Shown here piece after piece: positions 49,005 to 58,049 of a stretch of 64,000 nucleotides of DNA. The position numbers were made by a program, and so were the translations under genes. Numbering within the stretch: the first letter of the stretch is position 1; every line of letters begins with the position of its first letter. Source of the DNA: Massilia sp. CFBP 13721 (GTDB lineage Bacteria; Pseudomonadota; Gammaproteobacteria; Burkholderiales; Burkholderiaceae_D); NCBI RefSeq assembly GCF_014842025.1, contig NZ_JACYUY010000022.1, forward strand, positions 44,941-108,940, in the 5' to 3' direction. Under the pieces are notes generated by a model. It did no database searches. It saw only the letters and a list, made by a program, of their open reading frames with translations, and had not been told where the DNA came from.

Positions 49005-49647
49005 GGAAACGTTTGGCTTGCAGCGTTGCAATCGCCGCCAGCGAGGCCGGCAAATCGAACTCGTGTTCTGGATCCACCTTGCGCAGCACCTCGATCGGCG
49101 CAAAGCCCCAGTGCACGGCCGCAAAGGCAACGCCGGCTTTACGCGCTGCCTCGGCGTCGGTGGCCTGGTCGCCGATGTACAGCGCTGCCGCCGGCGCTAC
49201 CGCCGCGCGTTTGACCACCTTGCGGATGCGCGCGGTCTTGCCGAAAATCGACATCCCGCATTCGTACTGGCTGATCAGGGGCGCCAGTTCCGGCCCCAGC
49301 ACCCGGCGCACGTTGTCCTCGGCGTTGGAAGAGACGATGGTCAGTTTGATATCGCACAGCGCCAGTTCGCGCAAGACGGTGTCGACCTGCGGAAACAGGC
49401 GCACCTGGCCGGCATTCTCGCGCATCAGGGATTTAAAACTGGCGGCGGCCAGTGGCAATTTCCAGGCGGGCATGCCGACGTGGCGCATCATGGCGCGCGT
49501 GTCGTAGTGGCGCAGGCGCTCGACCTGGCTCAGGTCGAGGCGGCGAAAGCCGTGCTCGTCGGCGATGCGGTTAAACACGCTGAGCAGGAACGGAAACGAG
49601 TCGGCCAGGGTGCCGTCGAAGTCGAAGATGGCAAGACGGTAGCTCAT
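49000..49647 (-). CDS. HAD-superfamily hydrolase (phosphoglycolate-phosphatase-like)
   Basis: 215 residues. Motif I is FDFDGTLADS, motif II VSSNAEDN, motif III Lys in RIRKVVK and motif IV GDQATDAEAARKAG. A helical cap follows motif I (LSQVERLRHYDTRAMMRHVG). It probably dephosphorylates a small metabolite. The ending QAKRFP-stop uses a TAG supplied by the dispersed repeat. Confidence 0.88.
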   Translation of the reverse strand: MSYRLAIFDFDGTLADSFPFLLSVFNRIADEHGFRRLDLSQVERLRHYDTRAMMRHVGMPAWKLPLAAASFKSLMRENAGQVRLFPQVDTVLRELALCDIKLTIVSSNAEDNVRRVLGPELAPLISQYECGMSIFGKTARIRKVVKRAAVAPAAALYIGDQATDAEAARKAGVAFAAVHWGFAPIEVLRKVDPEHEFDLPASLAAIATLQAKRFP

Positions 49648-49713
49648 GCTCCCGGATGATACACAAGCACGATCATGACCCGCGTACCGGTGCAGCGCAT
49701 TTCGTGTCGCACC

Positions 49714-51585
49714 TCAGGCCTGGTCGGCGCGCTCGGGCACGACGAAGGCCAGGCTTTCCTCGAACGAACGCAGCACCATGTCGACGTGTTCCTGCACCAC
49801 CGCCTGGTTGGCGGCATTTTCGCCAAAGGGCAGGCGGATCGTCACCAGCAGCGCGTTCGGCAAGCCCGCGCGCAATTCGTCGGCCACGCGCTGCCACGCT
49901 TCCAGCATCGATTCGACCGGATAGATCAGGAACACGGTCGAGACCAGGTCGGCCTTGTCCGGCCCGGGATTATCCTGGTCGGCGCCGATGACGACACTGC
50001 GCGCGTCGACGTCGAGTTCGCGCAAGGCGCGCACCAGCAGTTCGGTGAGCAGGTCGTCGCGTTCGGTGCCCAGGCCGGCGCACAGCACGATCGAGTGCGA
50101 TGGCACGTCGAGCGAGCCCTGCCAGCGTCCCAGGCGTGCTTCGCGCATCTGGCGCAGGTGGGCGCCGACATTCGCATCGAGCAGCGACACGCGCCCGCGC
50201 CGGCGCTTCCTCATCGGTGCGCTCGAGACCGGCGTGAGCGTCGCGGCGACGTCGGCGATGGTGGTGCGGATGTGGGCAATCTGTCCGGTTTCCAGCTGGC
50301 CGCTGCGCTGTTCGGCGGCGGCCATCGAAATCCCCGGCAACAGGATCTGGTCGCAATAGCGCGCGAAGCTGTGGCGGTCGAGGTAGCTGCGCGCGTCGGA
50401 AATGATACTGTGTGTCTCACCGGCCAGCACGCGCTGGTAAAAGCGCTGGGCCACATTCACGTTGGGCACGTCGCCGAGCAGGATCGTCACCGGTTCCAGC
50501 GCGCGCACGTGGCGCCCGGCCACCACCAGGCACAGCGTCAGGGGCGTGGACAGCAGCAGCCCGACCGGCCCCCACATCGCACCCCAGAACAGCGCCGAGA
50601 CGATCACCGCCAGCGGCGACAGGCCCGAGCTGTGGCCGTACACTTTCGGCTCGACCACGTGCGCCACCACCAGTTCCAGCGAAATGAACAGCGCCAGGCA
50701 AGACAGGGCCAGCGACCAGCCCGGATCGATAGCCGCCACGAAAATGGCGATCAGCACGCCCGCCACCATGATGCCGACGTAGGGGACGAAGCGCAGCAGG
50801 CCGGATAATGCCCCCCACAGCACCGCATGCGGCACCCCGAAGGCCCACAGCAGCACGCCGACCAGCGCGCCGAACGTCAGATTGATGACGAACTGCGACA
50901 GGAAGAAGCGCGACACGCCGCGCGTGGCATCGGACAGGGCGCGCACCGTGCGGCTGATCTCGGCCTGGCCGGCCAGGCGGATCACGCGGTCGCGCAACGA
51001 TTCGTGCTCGAGCAGGATAAAAATCAGTAGCACCAGCACCAGGCCGGTTTCTCCGATCGGCCCCCAGGCCAGCGCGAACAGGCGCGCCAGGGTGTCGCGC
51101 GTGGTGGCGCGCGGCGCGCGGATCTCCACCGGCAGCGGCTGGTTCGCGCCGGTGGTCAGCGTGCCGCGCCGTACCGTGACCGGCGGCAGCGGCGGCAAGG
51201 GAGACTGCGGCGCCACGGCGCTGAGTTCCGCTTCCAGGCGTGCGAACGGGCGCTCGGTGATCTCGCGCACGCGCTCGATCTTGGAGCGGATGGCGGCGCG
51301 GTATTCGGGCAGGTCGCGCGTCACGGCGACCAGCTGGAATGCGAGGATGGTGCCGACGCCGACCACGCAGGTACCGGCCAGCAGCACCGACAGCAGCGTC
51401 GCCGGCAGGCGCGGCAGGCCGATGCGGCGCAGCGAGCGGATCAGGGGCGCCAGAACCAGGCTCAGGATCGTCGCCAGCGCCAGCGGCTCCAGCACGTCGC
51501 GCCCGAAATACAGCAGCCCGAGGAAGCAGGAAGCGGTAACGACCGAACTCGCGGTGAGGTTGTTCAACAGGCTTGATTCGCGCAT
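49714..51585 (-). CDS. AI-2E-family transporter with long C-terminal soluble domain
   Basis: 623 residues from the ATG at 51585. The first 380 residues are the AI-2 exporter (PerM/TqsA) fold with about eight spans; SGLLRFVPYVGIMVAGVLIA and EPKVYGHSSGLSPLAVIVSA, then LFWGAMWGPVGLLLSTPLTL, are signatures. Residues about 385-623 are soluble and not part of the usual family. They start with PVTILLGDVPNVNVAQRFYQ and continue with HSIVLCAGLGTERDDLLTEL and SVVIGADQDNPGPDKADLVS, which looks like a Rossmann or B12-binding-like fold. Substrate unknown. Confidence 0.85.
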   Translation of the reverse strand: MRESSLLNNLTASSVVTASCFLGLLYFGRDVLEPLALATILSLVLAPLIRSLRRIGLPRLPATLLSVLLAGTCVVGVGTILAFQLVAVTRDLPEYRAAIRSKIERVREITERPFARLEAELSAVAPQSPLPPLPPVTVRRGTLTTGANQPLPVEIRAPRATTRDTLARLFALAWGPIGETGLVLVLLIFILLEHESLRDRVIRLAGQAEISRTVRALSDATRGVSRFFLSQFVINLTFGALVGVLLWAFGVPHAVLWGALSGLLRFVPYVGIMVAGVLIAIFVAAIDPGWSLALSCLALFISLELVVAHVVEPKVYGHSSGLSPLAVIVSALFWGAMWGPVGLLLSTPLTLCLVVAGRHVRALEPVTILLGDVPNVNVAQRFYQRVLAGETHSIISDARSYLDRHSFARYCDQILLPGISMAAAEQRSGQLETGQIAHIRTTIADVAATLTPVSSAPMRKRRRGRVSLLDANVGAHLRQMREARLGRWQGSLDVPSHSIVLCAGLGTERDDLLTELLVRALRELDVDARSVVIGADQDNPGPDKADLVSTVFLIYPVESMLEAWQRVADELRAGLPNALLVTIRLPFGENAANQAVVQEHVDMVLRSFEESLAFVVPERADQA

Positions 51586-51685
51586 CGGGAACTTGGAACT
51601 CCGGCAGTGCTGGGCATGGTAACGGTGTGGCAACGGCGTGCTATTGCCGGCGCCAGCAGTCTAGCATTAATGACAAACCCGACGA

Positions 51686-54157
51686 TCAGGTGGCGCCGGC
51701 TTGTGAGGCGAGAGTGGCCAGCAAGCGCGCCGCCTCGACCGGTTTCACGAAATGGCAATCGAAGCCGGCTTGGCGCGAGGATTCGTGGTCGCTGCTCTGG
51801 CCGTAGCCGGTCAGCGCCACGAACAGCGCCTGCGCCAGCGGCTGTTGCGCGCGTAGCTGGCGCGCCAGCGCGTGGCCGTCGATCAGCGGCATACCGATAT
51901 CGAGGATGAACACGTCGGGCGGCTGCGCCAGCGCCGCGCCGACGGCGTCGCGCGGGTCGTTGATCGCCTGCACCGTGTGGCCGGCGGCGGCCAGCAGGGC
52001 GGACAGGGTAGCGGCGGCGTCGACGTTGTCGTCGACCAGCATGATGCGCAGCGCGCGGCCCGCCGGCGTCAGCGGTGCCGGCACCGGAGCAGGGGCACGC
52101 GCCGGCTGCGCAATGGCCGGCAGCGCCACCGTAAACCTGCTGCCCTGGCCAGGCCCGGCGCTGTGCGCGGCCACGTGGCCGCCATGCATGCCGACGATGT
52201 TCTTCACCAGCGCCAGCCCCAGCCCGAGGCCGCCCTGGGCCCGGTCCGGCGTGCGCTTGCCCTGCACGAACAGGTCGAACACCTGCGGCAGCAGGGCCGG
52301 TTCGATGCCGTTGCCGTTGTCCGTCACCGCAATCCGGACCACACCGTCGGCGACGTCGAGCGCCAGCGTGATGTGGCCGCCCGGCGGCGTGTACTTGGCG
52401 GCGTTCGCCAGCAGGTTGGCAGTCACCTGGATCAGGCGCGCACGGTCGCCCAGCACGCTTGCCGGGGCCGAACCGAGCTGCAGCGCCAGCGTATGCTTAC
52501 CGGCTTCGACCAGCGGGTGCACCTGTTCGGCGGCGCTGGTGACCACGGCCTTCACGTCGACCGGCGCCTTTTCCAGCTGCACCATGCCGCGCGTGACGCG
52601 CGAGACGTCCAATAAATCGTTGACCAGCGTCGTCATGTGGCTGACCTGGCGCGAGATCACCTCGCTGTACTGGCGCACCTTGTCCGGGTTGTTCGGCGCC
52701 AGGCGCAGCACTTGCGCCGCGGCGCTGATCGGCGCCAGCGGATTGCGCAGTTCGTGCGCCAGCATCGCCAGGAACTCGTCCTTGCGGTGGTGCGCTTCCT
52801 GCAGCGCCTCTTCGTTCAGCTTGGCTTCGTGGATGTCGGTGTCGGTGCCGAGCCACTTGACGATCTCGCCGCTCTCGCTGCGCAGCGGCAGGGCGCGCGC
52901 CAGCACCCAGCGGTATTCGCCGGTGTGATAGCGCATGCGCAGCGTGATTTCGTAGGTGGCGCCGGTGGCGACGCTGTGCGCCCAGCGTTCGCGCGCAAGC
53001 TGCTGGTCGTCCGGATGTACCAGGTCTTCGGCCCAGGTCGTGCCCGCCACCGCGCCCGCCTGGCAGCCGACGAATTGATCGAACTGCTGGTTGTGGTAGT
53101 CGATCGCGCCATCGGGCAGCGCCGTCCACACCATCTGCGGCATGGCGTTGGTGATCGTGCGGAAGCGCAGCTCGCTGCCTTTCAGCTCTTCCTCGAAGCG
53201 CTTGCGCTCGGTGACGTCGCGCGTGGTGCCGGCGACCGCCTCGACTTCGCCGTCCGGCCCGAGTATGGGCACGAAAATGTAATCATAGATGCGCCGCCCG
53301 AAGGCGCCATCGAACGGCACTTCGCCGCGGATCGGCATTTTCGTGGCCTTGACTTCCTCGATTTCGCGGTCGTGCATGGCCGCGTGCCACGGCTCGTAGC
53401 CCAGTTCCCAGCAAGTCTTGCCGACCGATTCCTCGAAGCTGCGGCCCCACATCTGCAGCAGCACCGCGTTCGCATACGTAAAACGGTGCTCGAGGTCGAA
53501 CACGTAGACCAGGTCCGGCGTATTCGACAGCACGGTTTCGTACAGCCTGCGCCGGCGTTCGGATTCCTCCGCCATGGCGGCCAGTTCATGCGCGGCCTCG
53601 TCATGGCGCGCCGCGTTTTCCTGTTCGCGCAGGTGGCGTTCGGTCAGCAGGGCCAGCAGGTCGGTGAAATAGCCGATCTCGCCGGCCAAGGCTGTATCCG
53701 GTGCGCGCGGCACGCCGTGAAAGAAGGCGAGGGTGCCGAGCACCCGGCCACCCGGCGAGTGCAGGGGAAACGACCAGCAGGCGCGCACGGCGTGTTCCTG
53801 CGCCAGGCCGAGATAGGGCCGCAGCAGCGGCTCGCACAGGACATCCTCGACGATGACGACCTGGCCGCTGTGGGCCGCGCGTCCGCACGAGGCTTCCTGC
53901 GGTCCGACCGGAAGCTCGGCCAGGGCGGCGGCAAATGCGGCCGGCATGCCCGATGCGGCAGTCATGCGCAGGCGGCCGGATGATGCGTCGAGCGCGTAGA
54001 AAGCCGACCACGCCTCTTCGCCGATCAGGCGCCGCACCTCGTCGAGCAGGCTTTGCAGGATGACGTCGTACGAGGCGCCGCGTACTGCATCGGCCAGCAC
54101 GTGTTTCAGTCCGCCGAAAGTCAATCCTGCCTGATGGGACTTCATCGGGGACTTCAT
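51686..54157 (-). CDS. Hybrid sensor histidine kinase/response regulator (GAF-PAS-PAS-HK-REC)
   Basis: 823 residues from the ATG at 54157 (others at 54145 and 54187 are possible). GAF at about 20-175, PAS at about 205-320 and 330-445 (each ending in a PAC-like TTRDVTERKR or GTDTDIHEAK), HisKA with phospho-His468 in LAHELRNPLAPIS, HATPase at about 565-680 (VTANLLANAAKYT, DNGNGI, GGLGLGLALVKNIV), and a REC domain at about 705-820 with Asp in FILDIGMPLIDG. No transmembrane span, so it senses a cytosolic or diffusible signal. No output regulator gene is next to it. Confidence 0.92.
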   Translation of the reverse strand: MKSPMKSHQAGLTFGGLKHVLADAVRGASYDVILQSLLDEVRRLIGEEAWSAFYALDASSGRLRMTAASGMPAAFAAALAELPVGPQEASCGRAAHSGQVVIVEDVLCEPLLRPYLGLAQEHAVRACWSFPLHSPGGRVLGTLAFFHGVPRAPDTALAGEIGYFTDLLALLTERHLREQENAARHDEAAHELAAMAEESERRRRLYETVLSNTPDLVYVFDLEHRFTYANAVLLQMWGRSFEESVGKTCWELGYEPWHAAMHDREIEEVKATKMPIRGEVPFDGAFGRRIYDYIFVPILGPDGEVEAVAGTTRDVTERKRFEEELKGSELRFRTITNAMPQMVWTALPDGAIDYHNQQFDQFVGCQAGAVAGTTWAEDLVHPDDQQLARERWAHSVATGATYEITLRMRYHTGEYRWVLARALPLRSESGEIVKWLGTDTDIHEAKLNEEALQEAHHRKDEFLAMLAHELRNPLAPISAAAQVLRLAPNNPDKVRQYSEVISRQVSHMTTLVNDLLDVSRVTRGMVQLEKAPVDVKAVVTSAAEQVHPLVEAGKHTLALQLGSAPASVLGDRARLIQVTANLLANAAKYTPPGGHITLALDVADGVVRIAVTDNGNGIEPALLPQVFDLFVQGKRTPDRAQGGLGLGLALVKNIVGMHGGHVAAHSAGPGQGSRFTVALPAIAQPARAPAPVPAPLTPAGRALRIMLVDDNVDAAATLSALLAAAGHTVQAINDPRDAVGAALAQPPDVFILDIGMPLIDGHALARQLRAQQPLAQALFVALTGYGQSSDHESSRQAGFDCHFVKPVEAARLLATLASQAGAT

Positions 54158-54235
54158 CGTGTACGCGCCGCATCGTGGAAAGACCACGATTCTAGCTCAG
54201 CCATGATACGCACGCTTGTCTGTTGCGTGCCAGCC

Positions 54236-55147
54236 TCAAGCCGGATGCAGTTCCATCAACGACCGGTGCGCCGCCACGCCGGCCATGGCGCCATCGGCCA
54301 CGGCAAAAGCGACATTCCCCGCAGCGCGCGCCATATCGCCGCAGCAGAACACGCCGGGCACGCTGCTCGCCTGCATCGCATCGGTGCCGACGAACGCGCC
54401 CATCGGACCATCTTCGGTCGCGCAGCCGAGTTGCGCCGCGATCGGGCTGGCCGCATGCATCTGTGGGGCGACGAACAGGCCCGCCATCGGCAGCATGCGC
54501 CCGTCCGCCAGCACCACGTCGGCCGCGCCGTCAATGCGGGCAATGGCCGTACGCTCGAGCGTGACGCCGCGCCCGTCGAGCGCCGCCAGCTGCGCCGCAT
54601 CTGGCTCGAAAGCGCCGTTCAGGAACAAGGTCACCGTGCCCCAGTCGGGCAGCATCAGCGCGTGGTGCATCGACAGCGGACCGGCGGCCAGCACGCCGAT
54701 GGCGCCGGCATCGAGTTCGTAGCCGTGGCAATACGGGCAGTGGAACACGCTGCGGCCCCAGCGCTCCTGCAAGCCAGCGATGGGCGGCAGTTCGTCACGC
54801 ACGCCGGTGGCCAGCACCAGCCGCCGGCCCGTGCAGGCCGTGCCGTCGGCCAGTGTGACGATAAAACCGTCGCCCTGCGCCTGAGCCTGCGCAGCGGTGC
54901 CCTCGATCCAGCGCACGTTCGGATAGTTCAATAGCTGGCCGCGCGCGGTGGCGGCGATGACGGCGGCTTCGGTACCGTCCTGGGTCAGGAAGCCGTGCGA
55001 GGCGTGGGCGAAGCGGTTGCGGCGCTGGCCGGCGTCGATCACCAGCACGCGGCGGCGCGCGCGCGCCAGCTGGGTGGCGGCCGACAGGCCGGCATAGCTG
55101 CCGCCGATGACGATGGCGTCGAATTCAGGTGTCGTTGTGACGTGCAT
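54236..55147 (-). CDS. Thioredoxin-reductase-like FAD/NAD(P)H oxidoreductase
   Basis: 303 residues. FAD loop IVIGGSYAGLSAATQLARAR, redox pair Cys137-Pro-Tyr-Cys140 in HCPYCHGYEL, and the C-terminal FAD contact GVFCCGDMARAAGNVAFAVA. The NAD(P) loop is less classical (IGVLAAGPLSMHHAL), so it may be a ferredoxin/flavodoxin- or disulfide-linked member and not a true TrxB. GGGGGAA precedes the ATG. It overlaps the Rrf2 gene by 23 bp and is likely controlled by it. Confidence 0.88.
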   Translation of the reverse strand: MHVTTTPEFDAIVIGGSYAGLSAATQLARARRRVLVIDAGQRRNRFAHASHGFLTQDGTEAAVIAATARGQLLNYPNVRWIEGTAAQAQAQGDGFIVTLADGTACTGRRLVLATGVRDELPPIAGLQERWGRSVFHCPYCHGYELDAGAIGVLAAGPLSMHHALMLPDWGTVTLFLNGAFEPDAAQLAALDGRGVTLERTAIARIDGAADVVLADGRMLPMAGLFVAPQMHAASPIAAQLGCATEDGPMGAFVGTDAMQASSVPGVFCCGDMARAAGNVAFAVADGAMAGVAAHRSLMELHPA

Positions 55148-55595
55148 GGTGTTCCCCCAGGTGCTGCGCATGTTCTGCATAGTGCGCATTGAAGCGTTCG
55201 GACAGTTCAAACAGCGAAACGTCGCTCAGGCGCTTGATGAGTAACGCCTCGGCTTCGTCGAAGGCGCTCGCCAGCGACTGGTTCACTACCTTCTCGACCA
55301 GGCATTCCGGATGGTCGACCCGGTTACCCATCGCGAACACGGTCGGTGCGCCGACCGCCTCGTAGATGTCGCGCAGCGATACCTGTTTTAAATCCGCCGT
55401 GATGGTCCAGCCGCCGCCATGGCCTTTGCCGGAGCCGACGTAGCCCCGTTCGCGCAGGCCGGCCAAGGTGCGCCGCACCAGCACCGGGTTCGTCTGCAGG
55501 AAGCCGGCCAGCTCCTCCGAAGTGAGGGGGCGTGCGCTGTGGGCCATGTGCAGCAGCAGGTGCAGGATCGAGGAAAGTCGGGAATCGCGTCTCAT
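55125..55595 (-). CDS. Rrf2-family transcriptional regulator
   Basis: 156 residues from the ATG at 55595. The winged helix shows LTSEELAGFLQTNPVLVRRT and GYVGSGKGHGGGWTITADLK. It has one Cys (HPECLVEK) instead of the three-Cys Fe-S cluster of IscR/NsrR, so it is probably of the YwnA/CymR-like redox or thiol type. It overlaps the reductase gene, whose start is inside its 3' end, so the two form an operon; the pair suggests redox control. Confidence 0.9.
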   Translation of the reverse strand: MRRDSRLSSILHLLLHMAHSARPLTSEELAGFLQTNPVLVRRTLAGLRERGYVGSGKGHGGGWTITADLKQVSLRDIYEAVGAPTVFAMGNRVDHPECLVEKVVNQSLASAFDEAEALLIKRLSDVSLFELSERFNAHYAEHAQHLGEHHARHNDT

Positions 55596-55727
55596 GTAAC
55601 TTATGATAGTACAAAACGGCGCGGCGTGCACGGAGGGTTTATCTGCGTCGCGTATTCAATGGTGTGTTTCCTTCCGTCGAACAGCATTACAATCTTGACA
55701 TCTTCCCCTTCTGCGAAGCGTCGATCC

Positions 55728-57356
55728 ATGGCCCAAATCCATCCTGCCGGCTGGCGCGAGATGTCCGTCACCGGAAATGCCGCACGCGAGATCGAAACCC
55801 TGTCCCTGCTCGAGCAGCGCCTCAGCGACACGCCGTACCACATCTACCACGGCGTCCACTGGACCAATGTCGAGAACGGCTACTCGGTGTACGGCGACGT
55901 CGACTTCATCATCCTCGCCCCCAACGGCCGCATGCTGCTGATCGAGCAGGTCGCCGGCTTTCTCAACGAAACCCGCGATGGGCTGCTGAAGAACTTCCAG
56001 GGCAAGCCCCGTAAAATCCACGCCCACATCCTGCACACGATCGAAGGGCTCACGCGGCGCTACAACGGCGAACTGTCGATCGACTACCTGCTGTACTGCC
56101 CCGACTACACCGTGCGCGACCCGCACCTGGCCGGCATCGATCCCAGCCACATCATCGACGCCACCAACAAGGGCCGCATCGGCCGGATCATCCGCGAAGC
56201 GCTGCCGATCACCGATAAAACCGACGACTTCGACAAGGTGACCCGCTTCCTCGGCGACACCCTCAGCCTGCGCCCCGACCCCAGCTCGATGATCGGCTCG
56301 GCCACCAAAATGGTGACGCGCCTCTCCGGCGGCCTGGCCACCTGGGCGCGCCGGCTCGAGTTTTCACCATTTCGCCTGCGCGTGGTCGGCACCGCCGGCA
56401 GCGGCAAGACGCAACTGGCGCTGGCCGAATACCAGGCCGCGCTCGACGCCGGCCTGCGCCCGCTGTACGTCTGCTTCAACCGCCCGCTGGCCGACCACAT
56501 CGAGCGGCTGGTGCCGCCGGGCGGGCGCGTCTCCACCTTCCACATGCTGTGCGACGCCTGGATGCGCGCCCAGGACAAGACGCCCGACTACGGCTCGCCC
56601 GCGGTCTGGAACGACATCGAAACCGCGCTGGCCGAAGTAGCGCTGCCCGAAACCTGGCAATACGACGTGCTCATCGTCGACGAAGGCCAGGACTTCTCGA
56701 CCAGCTGGCGCGACATCGTGCTCGGCATGGTCAAGCCGGACGGCCGCGCCATCTGGCTCGAAGACCCCGACCAGAATTTATATGGCAAGCAGATGGTCGC
56801 CTTGCCCGGCTGGGTGAAACTCCATTCCGACACCAACTACCGCAGCCCGCGCCAGATCGTGCAGATGCTGAAATCGATCGGCGCCGCGCGCGAACCGGTG
56901 GAAGCGGGCAGTCCCTTCAAGGGTGCGGACATCGAGGAACTGACCTATCCCGAAGGCGACGTCGAGGCCATGCTGGCCCAGACCCGGCGCGCGGTCACCT
57001 CCTGCCTGGCCGCCGGCTTCGGCCGCCACGACATCGCCCTGTGTTCCTTTCGCGGCCGCGAAAAGTCGGCCATCCTCAACCTGGATAAGCTGAGCGACGC
57101 GCATACGCTGAAATCGTTCACGGGCGCGTATGACCTGTTCGGCAACCCGGTATTCCGCGAAGGCGGGCTGCTGGCGGAATCGGTCTACCGTTTCAAGGGC
57201 CAATCCGCGCCGGCGCTGATTTTTACCGAGATCGATTTCGAGGAAATGACGGAGACGGTGCTGCGCAAACTGTTCGTGGGGATGACGCGGGCGAGGCTGA
57301 AACTGGTGCTGGTGATGAGTGATCGGGCGTCGTTGCAGTTGCTGGACCGCATGTAG
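55728..57356 (+). CDS. NERD-domain UvrD-like helicase
   Basis: 542 residues from the ATG at 55728. Residues 17-130 form a NERD nuclease-like domain (NAAREIETLSLLEQRL, DVDFIILAPNGRMLLIEQVA). In most NERD domains the last motif is E-x-K; here Glu73-Gln-Val75 lacks the Lys. The helicase has GTAGSGKT at 221-228, LIVDEGQDF, LEDPDQNLYG, LHSDTNYRSPRQI, ESVYRFKGQSAPALIF and FVGMTRARLKLVLV. The next gene begins 2 nt after its stop. It diverges from the Rrf2 gene. Possible roles are repair or defence. Confidence 0.87.
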   Translation: MAQIHPAGWREMSVTGNAAREIETLSLLEQRLSDTPYHIYHGVHWTNVENGYSVYGDVDFIILAPNGRMLLIEQVAGFLNETRDGLLKNFQGKPRKIHAHILHTIEGLTRRYNGELSIDYLLYCPDYTVRDPHLAGIDPSHIIDATNKGRIGRIIREALPITDKTDDFDKVTRFLGDTLSLRPDPSSMIGSATKMVTRLSGGLATWARRLEFSPFRLRVVGTAGSGKTQLALAEYQAALDAGLRPLYVCFNRPLADHIERLVPPGGRVSTFHMLCDAWMRAQDKTPDYGSPAVWNDIETALAEVALPETWQYDVLIVDEGQDFSTSWRDIVLGMVKPDGRAIWLEDPDQNLYGKQMVALPGWVKLHSDTNYRSPRQIVQMLKSIGAAREPVEAGSPFKGADIEELTYPEGDVEAMLAQTRRAVTSCLAAGFGRHDIALCSFRGREKSAILNLDKLSDAHTLKSFTGAYDLFGNPVFREGGLLAESVYRFKGQSAPALIFTEIDFEEMTETVLRKLFVGMTRARLKLVLVMSDRASLQLLDRM

Positions 57357-57358
57357 GC

Positions 57359-57922
57359 ATGGGGCGCCAGGTCAACAAGCGCGACTTCCCGGTCGAACAG
57401 GTGCGGCGCTACCTGGAGTCCGGGCCGCTGCTGCTCCTGAGTTCAGCCCATGAAGGCGAGCGCGACATCATGACCCTGGGCTGGCATACGGTGATGGAAT
57501 TTACGCCGTCGCTGGTCGGCTGCGTGATCGCCTCGGGCAACCGTAGCTTCGAACTGGTGCGGCGCAGCCGCGAGTGCGTCCTCAACCTGCCGACAACAGC
57601 CTTGATCGACGAGGTCGTCGCGATCGGCACCAGTTCCGGACGCGACGGCGACAAGTTCGAACGACTCGGCCTGAGCCCGGAGCAGCAGCAGGGTATCGCG
57701 GCGCCAGGCATCGCCGAATGCCACGCGCAGTTCGCCTGCCGCCTGCACGACGACAGGCTGGTCGATCAATACAACTTCTTCATCTGGGAAGTGATCGCGG
57801 CGCGGGTCGCACCGACGCCACGCCATCCGCGCACCCTGCATTACGCGGGCGGCGGCACATTCCTTGTGCCGGACAAAATCATGCGGCGCCGCACGCCCGC
57901 GATCCTGGCGCTCGATCCTTAA
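57359..57922 (+). CDS. Flavin reductase-like FMN-binding protein
   Basis: 187 residues with the split-barrel flavin reductase fold: ERDIMTLGWHTVMEFTPSLV, GCVIASGNRSFELVRRSREC, LNLPTTALIDEVVAIGTSSG and YNFFIWEVIAARV. It reduces free or bound flavin with NAD(P)H. Its ATG is 2 nt after the NERD-helicase stop, so the two are translationally coupled despite no obvious link in function. Confidence 0.85.
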   Translation: MGRQVNKRDFPVEQVRRYLESGPLLLLSSAHEGERDIMTLGWHTVMEFTPSLVGCVIASGNRSFELVRRSRECVLNLPTTALIDEVVAIGTSSGRDGDKFERLGLSPEQQQGIAAPGIAECHAQFACRLHDDRLVDQYNFFIWEVIAARVAPTPRHPRTLHYAGGGTFLVPDKIMRRRTPAILALDP

Positions 57923-58049
57923 CATGTTTCAAACTGTGTACGGAGTGGTAACAGTTTGGCACGCTCGGCTATGATGGCGGCCGGTCGGCGGTATCGGCAG
58001 CAAGTTTGCTTCGGTAGGGTCGGGAAGCATTGTTGAAGATAGCGTCGGG

